A stretch of DNA of 64,000 nucleotides from Hamadaea sp. (GTDB taxonomy: Bacteria; Actinomycetota; Actinomycetes; Mycobacteriales; Micromonosporaceae): NCBI RefSeq assembly GCF_013362815.1, contig NZ_JABFVK010000025.1:1-64000 (forward strand), written 5' to 3'. Each line of letters opens with the position of its first letter. Position 1 is the first letter of the stretch. The notes under the pieces were generated by a model. That model searched no databases, was not told the origin of the DNA, and saw nothing but the letters and a program-made list of their open reading frames with translations. This document shows, one piece after another, positions 51,391 to 59,994 of this stretch. A program made the position numbers and the translations under genes.

Positions 51391-52227
51391 CTAGAAGCCG
51401 AGGAGGCGGCGGACGTCGGCGGTCAGCGGCGACGGCCCGAGCGGCTCGCCGTCGATCGACCGCAGCTCGGCGACGCCCCGGATGCTGGAGATCAGCCAGG
51501 CTCCGTCGGCCCCCACGAGACCGGCCGGCGTGACCAGCTCCTCCCCGGCGGTCAGACCGAGGTCGCCTGCCCGGTCGAGGAGATGCCGCGCGGTCGTCCC
51601 GGCCAGAATCCCAGTCTCCGCCGAAGGCACGGTGAGCAGCCGCGACCCGTCCCGCCACACCACCGTCGCGGTCGGCGCCTCGAGGACGTAGCCGTCGGCC
51701 GACACCCAGACGACGTCGTCGGCTCCTTGGGACCACGCCCAGCGCTGGGAGGCCATGTTGATCGCGTACGACAGCGACTTGACCCCGCCGAGCAGCCAAG
51801 GAGCGGGCGTACGCACGCCGACGGCGTACCCGAGGGTCGCTGTGCGTACGCGGACCCCGGTGTCCCGGGCGTTGATCGAGGCAACACCGACTGGGGACGC
51901 CATGACCAGGAACGTCGGCTCGCCGCCCTCCTCCGGCCCCCGGGTGCAGATGAGTCGCAGCGAATGCTCCTGCGGCCCGACCTGCGCGCATACCTGGTCG
52001 ATCAGGTCACCGACCGCGTCCGGGGCGGGCAGCGGCAGCTCCATCCGCGCGGCCGAGCGACCCAGCCGGATGAGGTGCTCGTCGAGCATCCAGGGCTTGC
52101 CGCCCCGGACGTGGACGGCCTCGAACACTCCGTCGCCCCGCAGCAGGCCGAGATCGTCGGCGCGCAGGACGGGGGTCGCGGGGTCGACGAGGCCGCGTCC
52201 GAGCACGGCGAGAACAGTGACGGTCAC
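51391..52227 (-). CDS. Class-IV aminotransferase / aminodeoxychorismate lyase-like
   Basis: A 278-residue PLP enzyme. GLLRGDGVFEAVHVRGGKPWMLDEHLIRLGRSAARM is the family N-terminus. The PLP lysine lies in GGVKSLSYAINMASQRWA. The cofactor-phosphate Glu lies in DGYVLEAPTATVVWRDGS, and TGILAGTTARHLLD is a further motif. PabC-type ADC lyases and branched-chain or D-amino-acid transaminases share these, so I leave the reaction open; the short length and RGDGVFE motif favour PabC. GTG/ATG ambiguity exists at the start. Confidence 0.85.
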   Translation of the reverse strand: MTVTVLAVLGRGLVDPATPVLRADDLGLLRGDGVFEAVHVRGGKPWMLDEHLIRLGRSAARMELPLPAPDAVGDLIDQVCAQVGPQEHSLRLICTRGPEEGGEPTFLVMASPVGVASINARDTGVRVRTATLGYAVGVRTPAPWLLGGVKSLSYAINMASQRWAWSQGADDVVWVSADGYVLEAPTATVVWRDGSRLLTVPSAETGILAGTTARHLLDRAGDLGLTAGEELVTPAGLVGADGAWLISSIRGVAELRSIDGEPLGPSPLTADVRRLLGF

Positions 52228-52258
52228 GGCTGGCAGCCTAGCCCGGAACCCTTCGGCG

Positions 52259-52320
52259 GTTGATCACGACCATCGGGGCTACGACACACCGTCATAGGGG
52301 ACCCTAGGTTCATGATCAAC
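52259..52320. repeat. Mosaic palindromic element between divergent genes
   Basis: Arms GTTGATCACGA and TCATGATCAAC. On the minus strand the sequence first matches the TTGATCATGAACCTAGGG class, then carries CGGTGTGTCGT, the core word of the composite class. It lies between the divergent aminotransferase and Fur genes, unlike most other copies. Confidence 0.8.
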
Positions 52321-52340
52321 GGGAGAAGGGCGGGGCGAAC

Positions 52341-52346
52341 TATGAT
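52341..52346 (+). promoter_or_regulatory. -10-like TATGAT for the Fur/YgfZ operon
   Basis: Six bases upstream of the GTG start at 52353, implying a leaderless mRNA. Confidence 0.55.
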
Positions 52347-52352
52347 CGACGG

Positions 52353-52760
52353 GTGTCCGACTCCCTCGCCCGCGCGCTGAAGGAGCGAGGCTTGCGCCTG
52401 ACCGCCCAGCGGCAACTGGTCCTGGAGGCCGTGCGGGAACTGGGCCACGCAACGCCCGACGAGATCCACGCGAAGGTGCAGTGCATCGCCTCCGGCGTGA
52501 ACATCACGACCATTTATCGCACCCTGGAGCTGCTCGAAGACCTGGGGCTGGTGACGCACGCGCACCTCTCGCACGGCGCGCCCACCTTCCACGCCGCCGA
52601 GGACCGCCACGTGCACCTGGTCTGCCGGGCCTGCGGCCACGTGCAGGAGCTGGCGGTGGAGAGCGTCACACCATTGGCTCAACAGCTGCGCGCCGAGCGA
52701 GGATTCAATCTGGATGTGGGGCACGTCGCCCTCTTCGGAACCTGCGGGAGCTGTCAGTGA
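52353..52760 (+). CDS. Fur-family metalloregulator, probably Nur-like (nickel)
   Basis: A 135-residue Fur protein. Residues 1-80 form the winged helix: LRLTAQRQLVLEAVRELGHATPDEIHAKV, INTTIYRTLELLEDLGLVTHAHLSH. The dimerisation domain has the structural zinc cysteines CRAC and CGSC. Resemblance to Streptomyces Nur (HATPDDI, THAHLxHGAPTxH) is strong. One of the His residues of the nickel site (the first of the HxHxH cluster) appears to be Asp or Arg here (RHVHLVC), so the metal is uncertain. GTG start with TATGAT six bases upstream. Overlaps the YgfZ gene by four bases. Confidence 0.88.
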   Translation: MSDSLARALKERGLRLTAQRQLVLEAVRELGHATPDEIHAKVQCIASGVNITTIYRTLELLEDLGLVTHAHLSHGAPTFHAAEDRHVHLVCRACGHVQELAVESVTPLAQQLRAERGFNLDVGHVALFGTCGSCQ

Positions 52761-53794
52761 CCGTCGTGATGATCTCCGACCTTTCGCCCGAGTCGCGGGA
52801 CGCCGGCGTACCGGCGCACTTCGGGGATCCGCTCCGGGAGCAACGGCTGCTCGCAACCGAGGTCGGCCTGGTCGACCGCAGCAATCGCGGGGTGCTCGCG
52901 ATTCCGGGCGCGGACCGGTTGAGCTGGCTGCACAGCATCACTACGCAGCACCTCACGGCGTTACAGCCCGGTCAGGGGACCGAGACGTTGTTCCTGTCGC
53001 CGCACGGTCACGTCGAGCATCACGCGCTCGTCACCGACGACGGCGAGACGACGTGGCTCGACGTCGAGCCGGGCACCCAGACCGACCTGCTCGCCTTCCT
53101 CGAGCGCATGCGCTTCCTCATGCGGGTCGAACCGGCCGATGTCACGGCGAGCTGGGCGGTGCTCAGCCTGGTCGGCCCGGCCGCGGCCAAGATCGTGGAC
53201 CTGCCCGCGCCGGCCGTCGCGCCGGTGCCCGGTCCGAAGTTCGCCGCCGGTTCCATCGCACCCCTTCCGACCAGCTTGTACGCCGTCAAACCGGCCTTCG
53301 GCGGGTGGGCGCGCCGGGGTGAGCTGGGCGTGGACCTGCTCGTACCCCGGGAGGCCGTCGAGGCGGTCGCCGACGAACTCGACGTGCCCCGGGCCGGGCT
53401 TTGGGCGTACGAGTCGATGAGAGTGGAAGCCCGGCGGGCCCGGCTGGGACTGGAGACCGACCACCGCACGCTGCCGGCGGAGGTGGACTGGACCGCGGAC
53501 GCCGTGCATCTGGAGAAGGGCTGCTACCGCGGCCAGGAGACGATCGCGCGGGTGCACAACCTCGGCCGGCCACCGCGCCGCCTGGTGTTGCTGCACCTGG
53601 ACGGCATCGCGACCGACCAGCTGCCACCGCCCGGGACGCCGGTGACCGGTAACGGCCGGGCGATCGGTTTCGTCGGTACCGCGGTGCAGCACCATGAGCT
53701 CGGGACCATCGCCTTGGCCCTCATCAAACGGAATATCTCCGACGAGACCCCCCTCATGGTCGGAGAATCTGTCGCCGCCATCGACCCGGAGTGA
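52757..53794 (+). CDS. ygfZ: YgfZ/GcvT-like folate-binding protein (iron-sulfur cluster repair)
   Basis: A 345-residue tetrahydrofolate-dependent protein that helps assemble or repair Fe-S enzymes. The diagnostic motif K-G-C-Y-R-G-Q-E at about residue 252 (VHLEKGCYRGQETIARVHNLGR) carries the invariant Cys. The N-terminal half has the GcvT fold with the domain start VGLVDRSNRGVLAIPGADRLSWLHSI. Start GTG overlaps the Fur stop (GTGA). The Fur/YgfZ pairing may reflect joint control of metal or redox homeostasis. Confidence 0.93.
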   Translation: MTVVMISDLSPESRDAGVPAHFGDPLREQRLLATEVGLVDRSNRGVLAIPGADRLSWLHSITTQHLTALQPGQGTETLFLSPHGHVEHHALVTDDGETTWLDVEPGTQTDLLAFLERMRFLMRVEPADVTASWAVLSLVGPAAAKIVDLPAPAVAPVPGPKFAAGSIAPLPTSLYAVKPAFGGWARRGELGVDLLVPREAVEAVADELDVPRAGLWAYESMRVEARRARLGLETDHRTLPAEVDWTADAVHLEKGCYRGQETIARVHNLGRPPRRLVLLHLDGIATDQLPPPGTPVTGNGRAIGFVGTAVQHHELGTIALALIKRNISDETPLMVGESVAAIDPE

Positions 53795-53825
53795 AAAAAC
53801 TTCTCCGACGTGGCATTATGCGGCC

Positions 53826-54659
53826 ATGACGACGACGACGTTGATCACGGTTGCCCCCACCGGGGCCGAGTCGGCGAAGGCCGACGTGCCCGCCCTTCCG
53901 GTCACCCTGGACGAGTTGGTTGCGACCGCGCAGGAATGCGAGGCCGTCGGGGCGAGCGTGATCCACGTCCACATCCGCGACGAGAAGGCGCAGCCCACGC
54001 TGGACCAGGGACGGCTGCGCGACACCGTCGCCGCACTGCGCGAGAGCACCGATCTGATCGTGCAGCTGTCCTCCGGCGGCTCGGTGCACGACCCGGAGGA
54101 GGCCCGGCTGGCCGTCCTCGACGCCGCGCCGGACATGGCGAGCTGCACGATGGGCACGGTGAACTTCGGTGAGGACGTCTTCCTCAACCGCTGGGAGTTC
54201 ATCGTCGAGCTGCACACCCGCATGCAGGAGCGCGGGATCGTCCCCGAGTACGAGATCTTCGACCTCGGCCATCTGTGGGCGCTTCAGCGGCTGCTGGACA
54301 AGTACGGCCTGCCCGCGGGCGGGCATGTGCACGTCGACTTCGTCATGGGGGTGCCAGGCGGCATGCCGGGCACCACGGCCGCGCTCGTCGCCTGCACTAC
54401 CGCGCTGGCCGAGCTGCCCGCCGGGACCACCTTCTCGGCCACTGGGATCGGGCGTACGACGTTGCCCGTTCTTCTCGCTTCGCTGTCCGCCGGCGGGCAC
54501 CTCCGCGTCGGCATGGAAGACACGATCACGTACGCCAAGGGCCAGCCGGTCGAGTCGAACGCCCAGCTAGTGGCCCGAGCGGCGGGGTTCGCCCGGCTCG
54601 CCCAGCGTCCGCCCATGAACTCCGCGCAGGCCCGCCAGATGCTGGGCGTACGCCCATAG
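53826..54659 (+). CDS. BKACE family protein (DUF849), beta-keto acid cleavage enzyme
   Basis: A 277-residue TIM-barrel enzyme that cleaves beta-keto acids with acetyl-CoA, zinc dependent. Motifs: ITVAPTGAE, GASVIHVHIRDEKAQPT (metal His pair HVH), LIVQLSSGG, and a late VHVDFVMGVPGG, then MEDTITYAKGQPVESNAQLV. Start ATG six bases after CATTAT, a -10-like hexamer, hence possibly leaderless. Substrate unknown in this organism; the lysine degradation enzyme Kce belongs to this family. Confidence 0.9.
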   Translation: MTTTTLITVAPTGAESAKADVPALPVTLDELVATAQECEAVGASVIHVHIRDEKAQPTLDQGRLRDTVAALRESTDLIVQLSSGGSVHDPEEARLAVLDAAPDMASCTMGTVNFGEDVFLNRWEFIVELHTRMQERGIVPEYEIFDLGHLWALQRLLDKYGLPAGGHVHVDFVMGVPGGMPGTTAALVACTTALAELPAGTTFSATGIGRTTLPVLLASLSAGGHLRVGMEDTITYAKGQPVESNAQLVARAAGFARLAQRPPMNSAQARQMLGVRP

Positions 54660-54760
54660 GCCCACATCTTGCTCGCCAAGTGCGGTTAGGGTGGGTAGCG
54701 TCCTGACGACGACGGTCGCCCGGACGTGGTGGCGGCGTGTCCGAGGGAGGGGGCGGCACA

Positions 54761-55051
54761 GTGATCTTCAAAGGCGTCCGGGACGGGCGCCCTTATCCGG
54801 AGCACGGCTACTCCCTGAAGCAGTGGTCCGAGATCCCGCCCCGGCCCATCCGGCTCGACCAGCTCGTCACCACCAAGCGCGAGCTCGCCCTGGACAAGCT
54901 GCTCGCCGAGGACTCCACCTTCTACGGCGACCTCTTCCCGCACGTCGTGCAGTGGGAGGGCGCCATGTACCTGGAGGACGGCCTGCACCGGGCCCTGCGG
55001 GCGGCGCTGCAACAGCGGCACCAGATCCACGCTAGGGTGCTGGTCCTGTGA
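54761..55051 (+). CDS. Conserved small actinobacterial protein with DGLHR motif
   Basis: A 96-residue protein. Start at the GTG giving M-IFKGVRDGRPYPEHGYSLKQWSEIPPRPI, with GGAGGGGGCGG eight bases upstream. It contains QLVTTKRELALDKLLAEDSTFYGDLFPHVVQWEGAMYLEDGLHRALRAALQQR. The VVxWxG-YLEDGLHRALRAAL ending resembles the ParB/sulfiredoxin fold, in which DGHHR-like motifs bind phosphate. A similar protein occurs widely in actinobacteria, as I recall, without a known role. The four-base GTGA overlap couples it to the dehydrogenase gene. Confidence 0.8.
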   Translation: MIFKGVRDGRPYPEHGYSLKQWSEIPPRPIRLDQLVTTKRELALDKLLAEDSTFYGDLFPHVVQWEGAMYLEDGLHRALRAALQQRHQIHARVLVL

Positions 55052-56217
55052 CGACTGCCGCCTGGGACATCCTTCAGTTCGACGCGCTGCTGACCGACGA
55101 GGAACGCGACATCCGTGACGCGGTACGCGCGCTGCTCGACAAGAAGGTCCGCCCGCACATCGCCGGCTGGTTCGAGCAGGCCGCACTGCCAGCTCGCGAG
55201 CTCGCCCGCGACTTCGGCGAACTGGGCCTGCTGGGGATGCGCCTGCGCGGGCACGGCTGCGCCGGGATGTCCGCGGTGGCGTACGGGCTGGCCTGTCTCG
55301 AACTGGAGGCGGCGGACTCCGGCATCCGATCGCTGGTCAGCGTCCAAGGCTCGCTGGCGATGGAGGCCATTCACGCGTACGGCTCCGCGGAGCAGCAGGA
55401 CCGATGGCTGCCCGGGATGGCGCGCGGCGAGCTCATCGGCTGCTTCGGCCTGACCGAGCCCGATCACGGCTCCGACCCGGCGTCCATGGCGACCCGGGCG
55501 GTCGCCGACGGCGACGGCTGGCGCCTGCACGGCGTCAAGATGTGGATCACCAACGCGCCGGTCGCCGACATCGCCGTCATCTGGGCGCGCGTACCGGAGG
55601 TGGGGGTGCGCGGGTTCCTCGTGCCGCTGGACACCCCCGGCGTGACCGTTCGCGAGATCACCCAGAAACTCTCCCTGCGAGCCAGCCTCACCGGCGAGAT
55701 CGTCCTCGACGACGTACGCCTTCCCAGCGATGCGATCCTGCCCGGTGCGACCGGGCTGCGAGCGCCGTTGTCCTGCCTCACCGAGGCCCGCTACGGCATC
55801 TCCTGGGGAGCGCTCGGGGCGGCCCGCGACTGCCTGGAAACGGCGTTGGCGTACGCGACGACCCGGGAGCAGTTCGGCAAACCGCTCGCCGGCTTCCAGC
55901 TGACCCAGGCGAAGCTGGCCGACATGGCCCTGGAGCTGCAGAAGGGCCTGCTGCTGGCGCTGCACCTCGGTCGCACCGCCGACGCCGGGCGGATGACGCC
56001 CGCGATGGTGAGCCTGGCCAAGCTCAACAGCACCCGCGAGGCACTGGCGATCGCCCGGGAATGCCGCACGATCCTCGGCGCGAACGGCGTCTCCGGCGAA
56101 TACCCGCTCATGCGGCACGCCAACAATCTCGAGAGCGTGCTGACCTACGAGGGCACCGCCGAGATCCACCAGCTCGTGATCGGGCAGACGCTCACCGGCG
56201 TCGCCGCCTTCTCCTGA
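55048..56217 (+). CDS. Acyl-CoA dehydrogenase, glutaryl-CoA dehydrogenase-like
   Basis: A 389-residue FAD enzyme. Conserved regions: LRGHGCAGMSAVAYGLACLELEAADSG and CFGLTEPDHGSDPASMATRA (FAD/substrate), MWITNAPVADIAVIWAR, TTREQFGKPLAGFQL, and the catalytic base Glu in NLESVLTYEGTAEIHQLVIG. The GHGCAG segment is characteristic of GcdH, which decarboxylates glutaryl-CoA to crotonyl-CoA in lysine and tryptophan breakdown. It is coupled to the small upstream gene. BKACE two genes upstream is also linked to lysine degradation in other bacteria. Confidence 0.9.
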   Translation: MTTAAWDILQFDALLTDEERDIRDAVRALLDKKVRPHIAGWFEQAALPARELARDFGELGLLGMRLRGHGCAGMSAVAYGLACLELEAADSGIRSLVSVQGSLAMEAIHAYGSAEQQDRWLPGMARGELIGCFGLTEPDHGSDPASMATRAVADGDGWRLHGVKMWITNAPVADIAVIWARVPEVGVRGFLVPLDTPGVTVREITQKLSLRASLTGEIVLDDVRLPSDAILPGATGLRAPLSCLTEARYGISWGALGAARDCLETALAYATTREQFGKPLAGFQLTQAKLADMALELQKGLLLALHLGRTADAGRMTPAMVSLAKLNSTREALAIARECRTILGANGVSGEYPLMRHANNLESVLTYEGTAEIHQLVIGQTLTGVAAFS

Positions 56218-56252
56218 CCCTCGGTCCCGACTTTCGGGCGCGTTGCGCGCCG

Positions 56253-56331
56253 GCGTTTCGTGCTGGCGTTTCGTGCTGGATCAGGGTTCCGGGTCGAATC
56301 TTGCTTCATGATTCGACCGAGATCCCTGATC
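56253..56331. repeat. GATCAGGGTT-class palindrome with a small tandem repeat
   Basis: CGTTTCGTGCTGG occurs twice (56253-56278), then GATCAGGGTTCCGGGTCGAATC-TTGCTTCATG-ATTCGACCGAGATCCCTGATC (56279-56331). Convergent-gene location. The hairpin tip is inverted relative to 50678-50730. Confidence 0.9.
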
Positions 56332-56341
56332 CGGCGCCGGG

Positions 56342-57901
56342 TCAGCGGGCGGTCAGGTGCGAGAGGTCGGCGAGCGCGAGGCGTACGTTGCGATTGACGA
56401 CCGTCACCAGCTCCAGCTTGCCGCTCTCGATCCCCCACGCCACGATCACAGTCGCCCGGTCGCCGTTCGCCGAGATCAGCACCGTCGAGGCGTCCAGCCA
56501 GCCCACCGGTTCGACCCGGTCCGCCTCAGTCTTCATCGTCTCCACGAGTACGCGTAAAACCGCGCCCGTCGCCGCGCGTACCGCCGCAGTGCCACTGATG
56601 ACCTCGCCGAACTGCGCGGGGACATGGCCGGGGGTCTGACAGCGGCGTACCAGCCGGCCGCGGTCGGCCGGATTCGGGCCGGTGGCCAGCGAAAACCCCA
56701 ATCCGCGCCACAGTCCCACCCAGGGTACGAGTTCGCCCTGGAGACTGACGTCGATCGGCTCGGTCTTGTTGGCGGTGTACCGGCGTACGCGAGCCGGGGC
56801 GGTCAGCGGTCGCCCGATCGCCAGCAGCTCGGTCGAGCGCAGGATCGGATCGCCGGTCATCGGGTCCGTATATCCCTGTGGTGCCACGACATCGCTGAGG
56901 TCGACCGCTTGCAGCAGGTCGGTCAGCTGACCGTCGGCCCGTACGACCTGGCTTCCGCCGACCGCGGAGTACAGCAAGTGCTGATGATCGAGCCAGATCG
57001 GCGGGCTCACCGTCGTTACCTTGTCGAGGATCTGGATCACTCCGGTGCTGACGTCGTACAGCATTTGACGGGCGTCCCGGAAGGCGATGTAACGGCCGTC
57101 CGGCGACATCACGCCTGGGTTGTCCGGGCGCACGCGGAGATCGGGGATGGCGTACAGGCGGCCGTCGTCGAGCAGCAGAACCGCCGACTCCTCCGTCGCA
57201 CTGAACACGCCCCGGGCTCGCCGCCCCTTCGGCAGGCTCACCGACGCCTTCTCGAAGTCGATTTCGGCCGGCAACGGGGAACTGCGTACGGGCAATCGGC
57301 TGAGCTCGGCCAACGGGAGCAGGATGTCGATCCCACTGGGCACTGTGGACGACTCTGGACTCGGCGACTCCGGTGACTGATCCGCCGGGGAATCGTCCGG
57401 CCTCGGCCGACTGACCGCCAGGATCAGCCCCATCAGGGCGAGCCCGCCGACGATCACGGTACGCCGCCGCACCGTCTGCGCCGACCGCTCCCAAATGAAC
57501 TGCGCCTCGTCAGCCGGGCTCAGCGAACCGGTCAGCCGAGATCGGCGGGGCGGCTCATCGGGCAGCGGCACGGGACGAAGATCCTCCTGGGGATCGCTGT
57601 CGGCCAGGGACAGCCGGATCTCGCGCTGTGGATCGGCGTACTCCTTGACGACGTCGGCGAACCCACGCCGGAGGACCTTGTCGGCTGCCTTCGCGGGATC
57701 TTTACGCGTCGCGCCCGGAAGGCGTGCGTACCAGGGCCAGCGGATCGCCACCGACGCCAGCAAGTCCCGGGCCGCCTGGTCGGCGATGCGCTCGTCCGGC
57801 ACGTATCGGCGTACCTCCCGGAGGAGCAGCGGAAGCCGGCTCTCGACGTAGGCGACGAAGGCGGCGGGCGGGGCGAACGCGTCGCGGACCATGCCGACCA
57901 T
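56342..57901 (-). CDS. Membrane-anchored protein with propeller-like outer domain
   Basis: A 519-residue protein. Residues 1-140 are cytosolic, helical and charged (SRLPLLLREVRRYVPDERIADQAARDLLASV), somewhat like a sigma-factor-related N-terminus. One transmembrane helix follows (RTVIVGGLALMGLILAVS), then a proline/serine linker. The remaining roughly 340 residues are beta-rich with repeated PDGRYIAF, LLDDGRLYAIPDL and LVPWVGLWRG elements, consistent with a WD40/TolB-like propeller. ATG start. I do not recognise the family. It is followed on the same strand by nothing; mshD is upstream. Confidence 0.75.
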   Translation of the reverse strand: MVGMVRDAFAPPAAFVAYVESRLPLLLREVRRYVPDERIADQAARDLLASVAIRWPWYARLPGATRKDPAKAADKVLRRGFADVVKEYADPQREIRLSLADSDPQEDLRPVPLPDEPPRRSRLTGSLSPADEAQFIWERSAQTVRRRTVIVGGLALMGLILAVSRPRPDDSPADQSPESPSPESSTVPSGIDILLPLAELSRLPVRSSPLPAEIDFEKASVSLPKGRRARGVFSATEESAVLLLDDGRLYAIPDLRVRPDNPGVMSPDGRYIAFRDARQMLYDVSTGVIQILDKVTTVSPPIWLDHQHLLYSAVGGSQVVRADGQLTDLLQAVDLSDVVAPQGYTDPMTGDPILRSTELLAIGRPLTAPARVRRYTANKTEPIDVSLQGELVPWVGLWRGLGFSLATGPNPADRGRLVRRCQTPGHVPAQFGEVISGTAAVRAATGAVLRVLVETMKTEADRVEPVGWLDASTVLISANGDRATVIVAWGIESGKLELVTVVNRNVRLALADLSHLTAR

Positions 57902-57938
57902 ATTCGCCCGCCAATATCACGCTTGGCTATAGCCCGAT

Positions 57939-58901
57939 CTACAAGCGTTCGAAGCAGGTGTCGGTAGCCCAGCGGACGAATCCGAGGCGCTCGTAGAGCC
58001 GGACGGCCGCGGTGTTCGCCTCGTCGACATAGAGCATGACCTGGTCCAGTCCCCGGCGGCGCAGGTGGGCGAGGCCGACTGCGGTCAACGCCGCACCGAG
58101 GCCCGACCCGTGCGCGACCGGATCGACGCCCAGCACGTACACCTCGCCGATCGGCTCGTGCTGATGATCGCCGACGCCGGCGTCGTGGCCGCCGTGGATC
58201 TTCGTCCAGTGGAAGCCGAGCAACTCCCCATCGGGCTCCGCCTCCCGGTACGCCACGAAGAACCCGTCCGGGTCGAACCAGCGTTCCGTCATGCGTACCC
58301 GTAGATCTTCGATCGTCCAGCGGCCCTGCTCCGGATGGCCGGCGAACGCGCGGGCATTGACCCGCACCCAAGCGTCGTCGTCGCGGCCCGGGACGAAAGC
58401 GCGGACGGCGACCCCTGCGGGCAGCGGCGCAGCCGGAACCGGACTGAAGAGCGAGCGGCGCATCTGCCACAGGACGCGAGCCCGGGTGAAGCCGAGCGAG
58501 ACGGCGAGTGCGCCCGCCGACGGATGATCGCCGTGCGCCCAGAGCCGCAGCCGGCCGCTGGGATCGTTTTCGGCCGCGACCGCGAGCGCCGCCGTGACGA
58601 GCGCGCGGCCGAGACCACGCCGCCGCCGCAACGGATGGACCACCAGCTCAGCGCTCGGCCCGGCGACCTTGTCGGTCGGGTCGACGTGCGCGTAGCCGAC
58701 GAGCCGACCCTCGTCGTCGTGCACGAGCAGGTGGATGGCCGGGATCTCGCCGCCTTGCCGCAGATGCAGCATGACGTGCTCGGACAACGGGTACGCCCCG
58801 TCGACGTCACCCGCGAGATCGGCCAGCTCGACCGCCTGCGTCACCTGATCGGGCGTCAGCCGACCGGCGCGTTCCACCTTGACGTTCGGCTTGGCGATCA
58901 T
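57939..58901 (-). CDS. mshD: Mycothiol synthase
   Basis: A 320-residue protein with two GNAT domains. It acetylates cysteinyl-glucosaminyl-inositol in the last step of mycothiol synthesis. The first domain has AELVVHPLRRRRGLGRALVTAAL. The second has VYVLGVDPVAHGSGLGAALTAVGLAHL, then VDEANTAAVRLYERLGFVRWATD, the conserved C-terminus. FHWTKIH and VYVLGVDP are MshD signatures. The GlnR gene lies next to it with about 190 bp between, as in mycobacteria (Rv0818-Rv0819). Confidence 0.96.
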   Translation of the reverse strand: MIAKPNVKVERAGRLTPDQVTQAVELADLAGDVDGAYPLSEHVMLHLRQGGEIPAIHLLVHDDEGRLVGYAHVDPTDKVAGPSAELVVHPLRRRRGLGRALVTAALAVAAENDPSGRLRLWAHGDHPSAGALAVSLGFTRARVLWQMRRSLFSPVPAAPLPAGVAVRAFVPGRDDDAWVRVNARAFAGHPEQGRWTIEDLRVRMTERWFDPDGFFVAYREAEPDGELLGFHWTKIHGGHDAGVGDHQHEPIGEVYVLGVDPVAHGSGLGAALTAVGLAHLRRRGLDQVMLYVDEANTAAVRLYERLGFVRWATDTCFERL

Positions 58902-59018
58902 GCCGACAGACTAGGGCCTGCGCGCGCTTCTCGCTCCCCGTCGCCCCGGGCGAGGGCTTCCGGCACGCTCCGCGGCGGCTTCCGGCGCGATCTCCGCCGG
59001 GGCCGGCCGCCGCTGCTT

Positions 59019-59078
59019 GCCATGATCAGCGGAGCGGATGTGGTGCCATAGCCCCTCGAAACTTCCGCTGATCATGGC
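59019..59078. repeat. CATGATC palindromic element between mshD and glnR
   Basis: A 15-bp perfect inverted repeat GCCATGATCAGCGGA / TCCGCTGATCATGGC with a 30-nt loop. Located between the glnR stop and the mshD start, both on the minus strand, so here it separates genes of the same direction. Probable glnR terminator. Confidence 0.85.
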
Positions 59079-59089
59079 CGCGCAACTCG

Positions 59090-59815
59090 CTAGAGCGCGA
59101 TGCGCTCCTTGGCCGCGACGGGCATCCCGTCCTCGGCGTGCCGGGTGGACGGCAGCACGAACTTGTAGCCGACCTGGCGCACGGTGCCGATCATCGACTC
59201 GTACTCCGAGCCGAGCTTGGCCCGCAGCCGCCGGACGTGCACGTCGACGGTACGGGTCCCGCCGAAGTAGTCGTAGCCCCAGACCTCGCGCAGCAGCTGA
59301 TCGCGGGTGAACACCCGGCCGGGGTGCTGAGCGAGGAACTTGAGCAGCTCGAACTCCTTGTAGGTGAGGTCGAGCGGGCGTCCCTTGAGCTTCGCGGCAT
59401 ACGTGTCGGGGTCGATCGTCAGCTCGCCGCCCCGGATCTGGCCGCTCGCGCTGGCGGTCGCGGAGGTCAGGCGGCCGACCGCCAGCCGCAGCCGCGCCTC
59501 GACCTCGGCCGGTCCGGCGGTGGCCAGGATCACGTCGTCGACGCCCCAGTCGGAGTTCAGCGCGATCAGGCCGGCTTCGCTCACTACCGCGATCAGCGGT
59601 ACGCCGATGCCGGTCGCGTGCAGCATCCGGCAGGTGGCACGGGCGTCGGACAGCTCGGACCGGGCGTCGACGAGCACCGCGTCGGGGCTCGGAGCGGAGA
59701 CGAGCGTACGCACGTCACGAGGAGCAGTCCGGACGGCGTGCGGAAGCAGATCGAGCGCCGGCAGCACCATCGAGGGCTCGCCGGCGCGCGGCGTCACGAG
59801 AAGCAAAATCTCCAC
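59090..59815 (-). CDS. glnR: GlnR-type response regulator (OmpR family)
   Basis: A 241-residue orphan response regulator controlling nitrogen metabolism genes. The N-terminal receiver-like domain ([59 protein letters not shown]) contains the conserved Asp in VLVDAR but no cognate kinase, as for GlnR. The C-terminal winged helix is strongly conserved: [59 protein letters not shown]. Start at the GTG preceded by GGAGG five bases before. Next to mshD. Confidence 0.95.
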   Translation of the reverse strand: MEILLLVTPRAGEPSMVLPALDLLPHAVRTAPRDVRTLVSAPSPDAVLVDARSELSDARATCRMLHATGIGVPLIAVVSEAGLIALNSDWGVDDVILATAGPAEVEARLRLAVGRLTSATASASGQIRGGELTIDPDTYAAKLKGRPLDLTYKEFELLKFLAQHPGRVFTRDQLLREVWGYDYFGGTRTVDVHVRRLRAKLGSEYESMIGTVRQVGYKFVLPSTRHAEDGMPVAAKERIAL

Positions 59816-59994
59816 ATGTACCTCCGTCGCACACGGGGGTGGCACTCCCCGGCGGCACTGACGGGCGGGTTAAGTCTTGACTCTAGCCGAATTGGTGCCG
59901 AACACCAGGGTTGTTCCACCTGGTGCGCGGCGTCGTGGTCAAGTTGAGACTTGGTTCATCAAGCCGAAACACGAATTCACGAACGTGCAATCTC

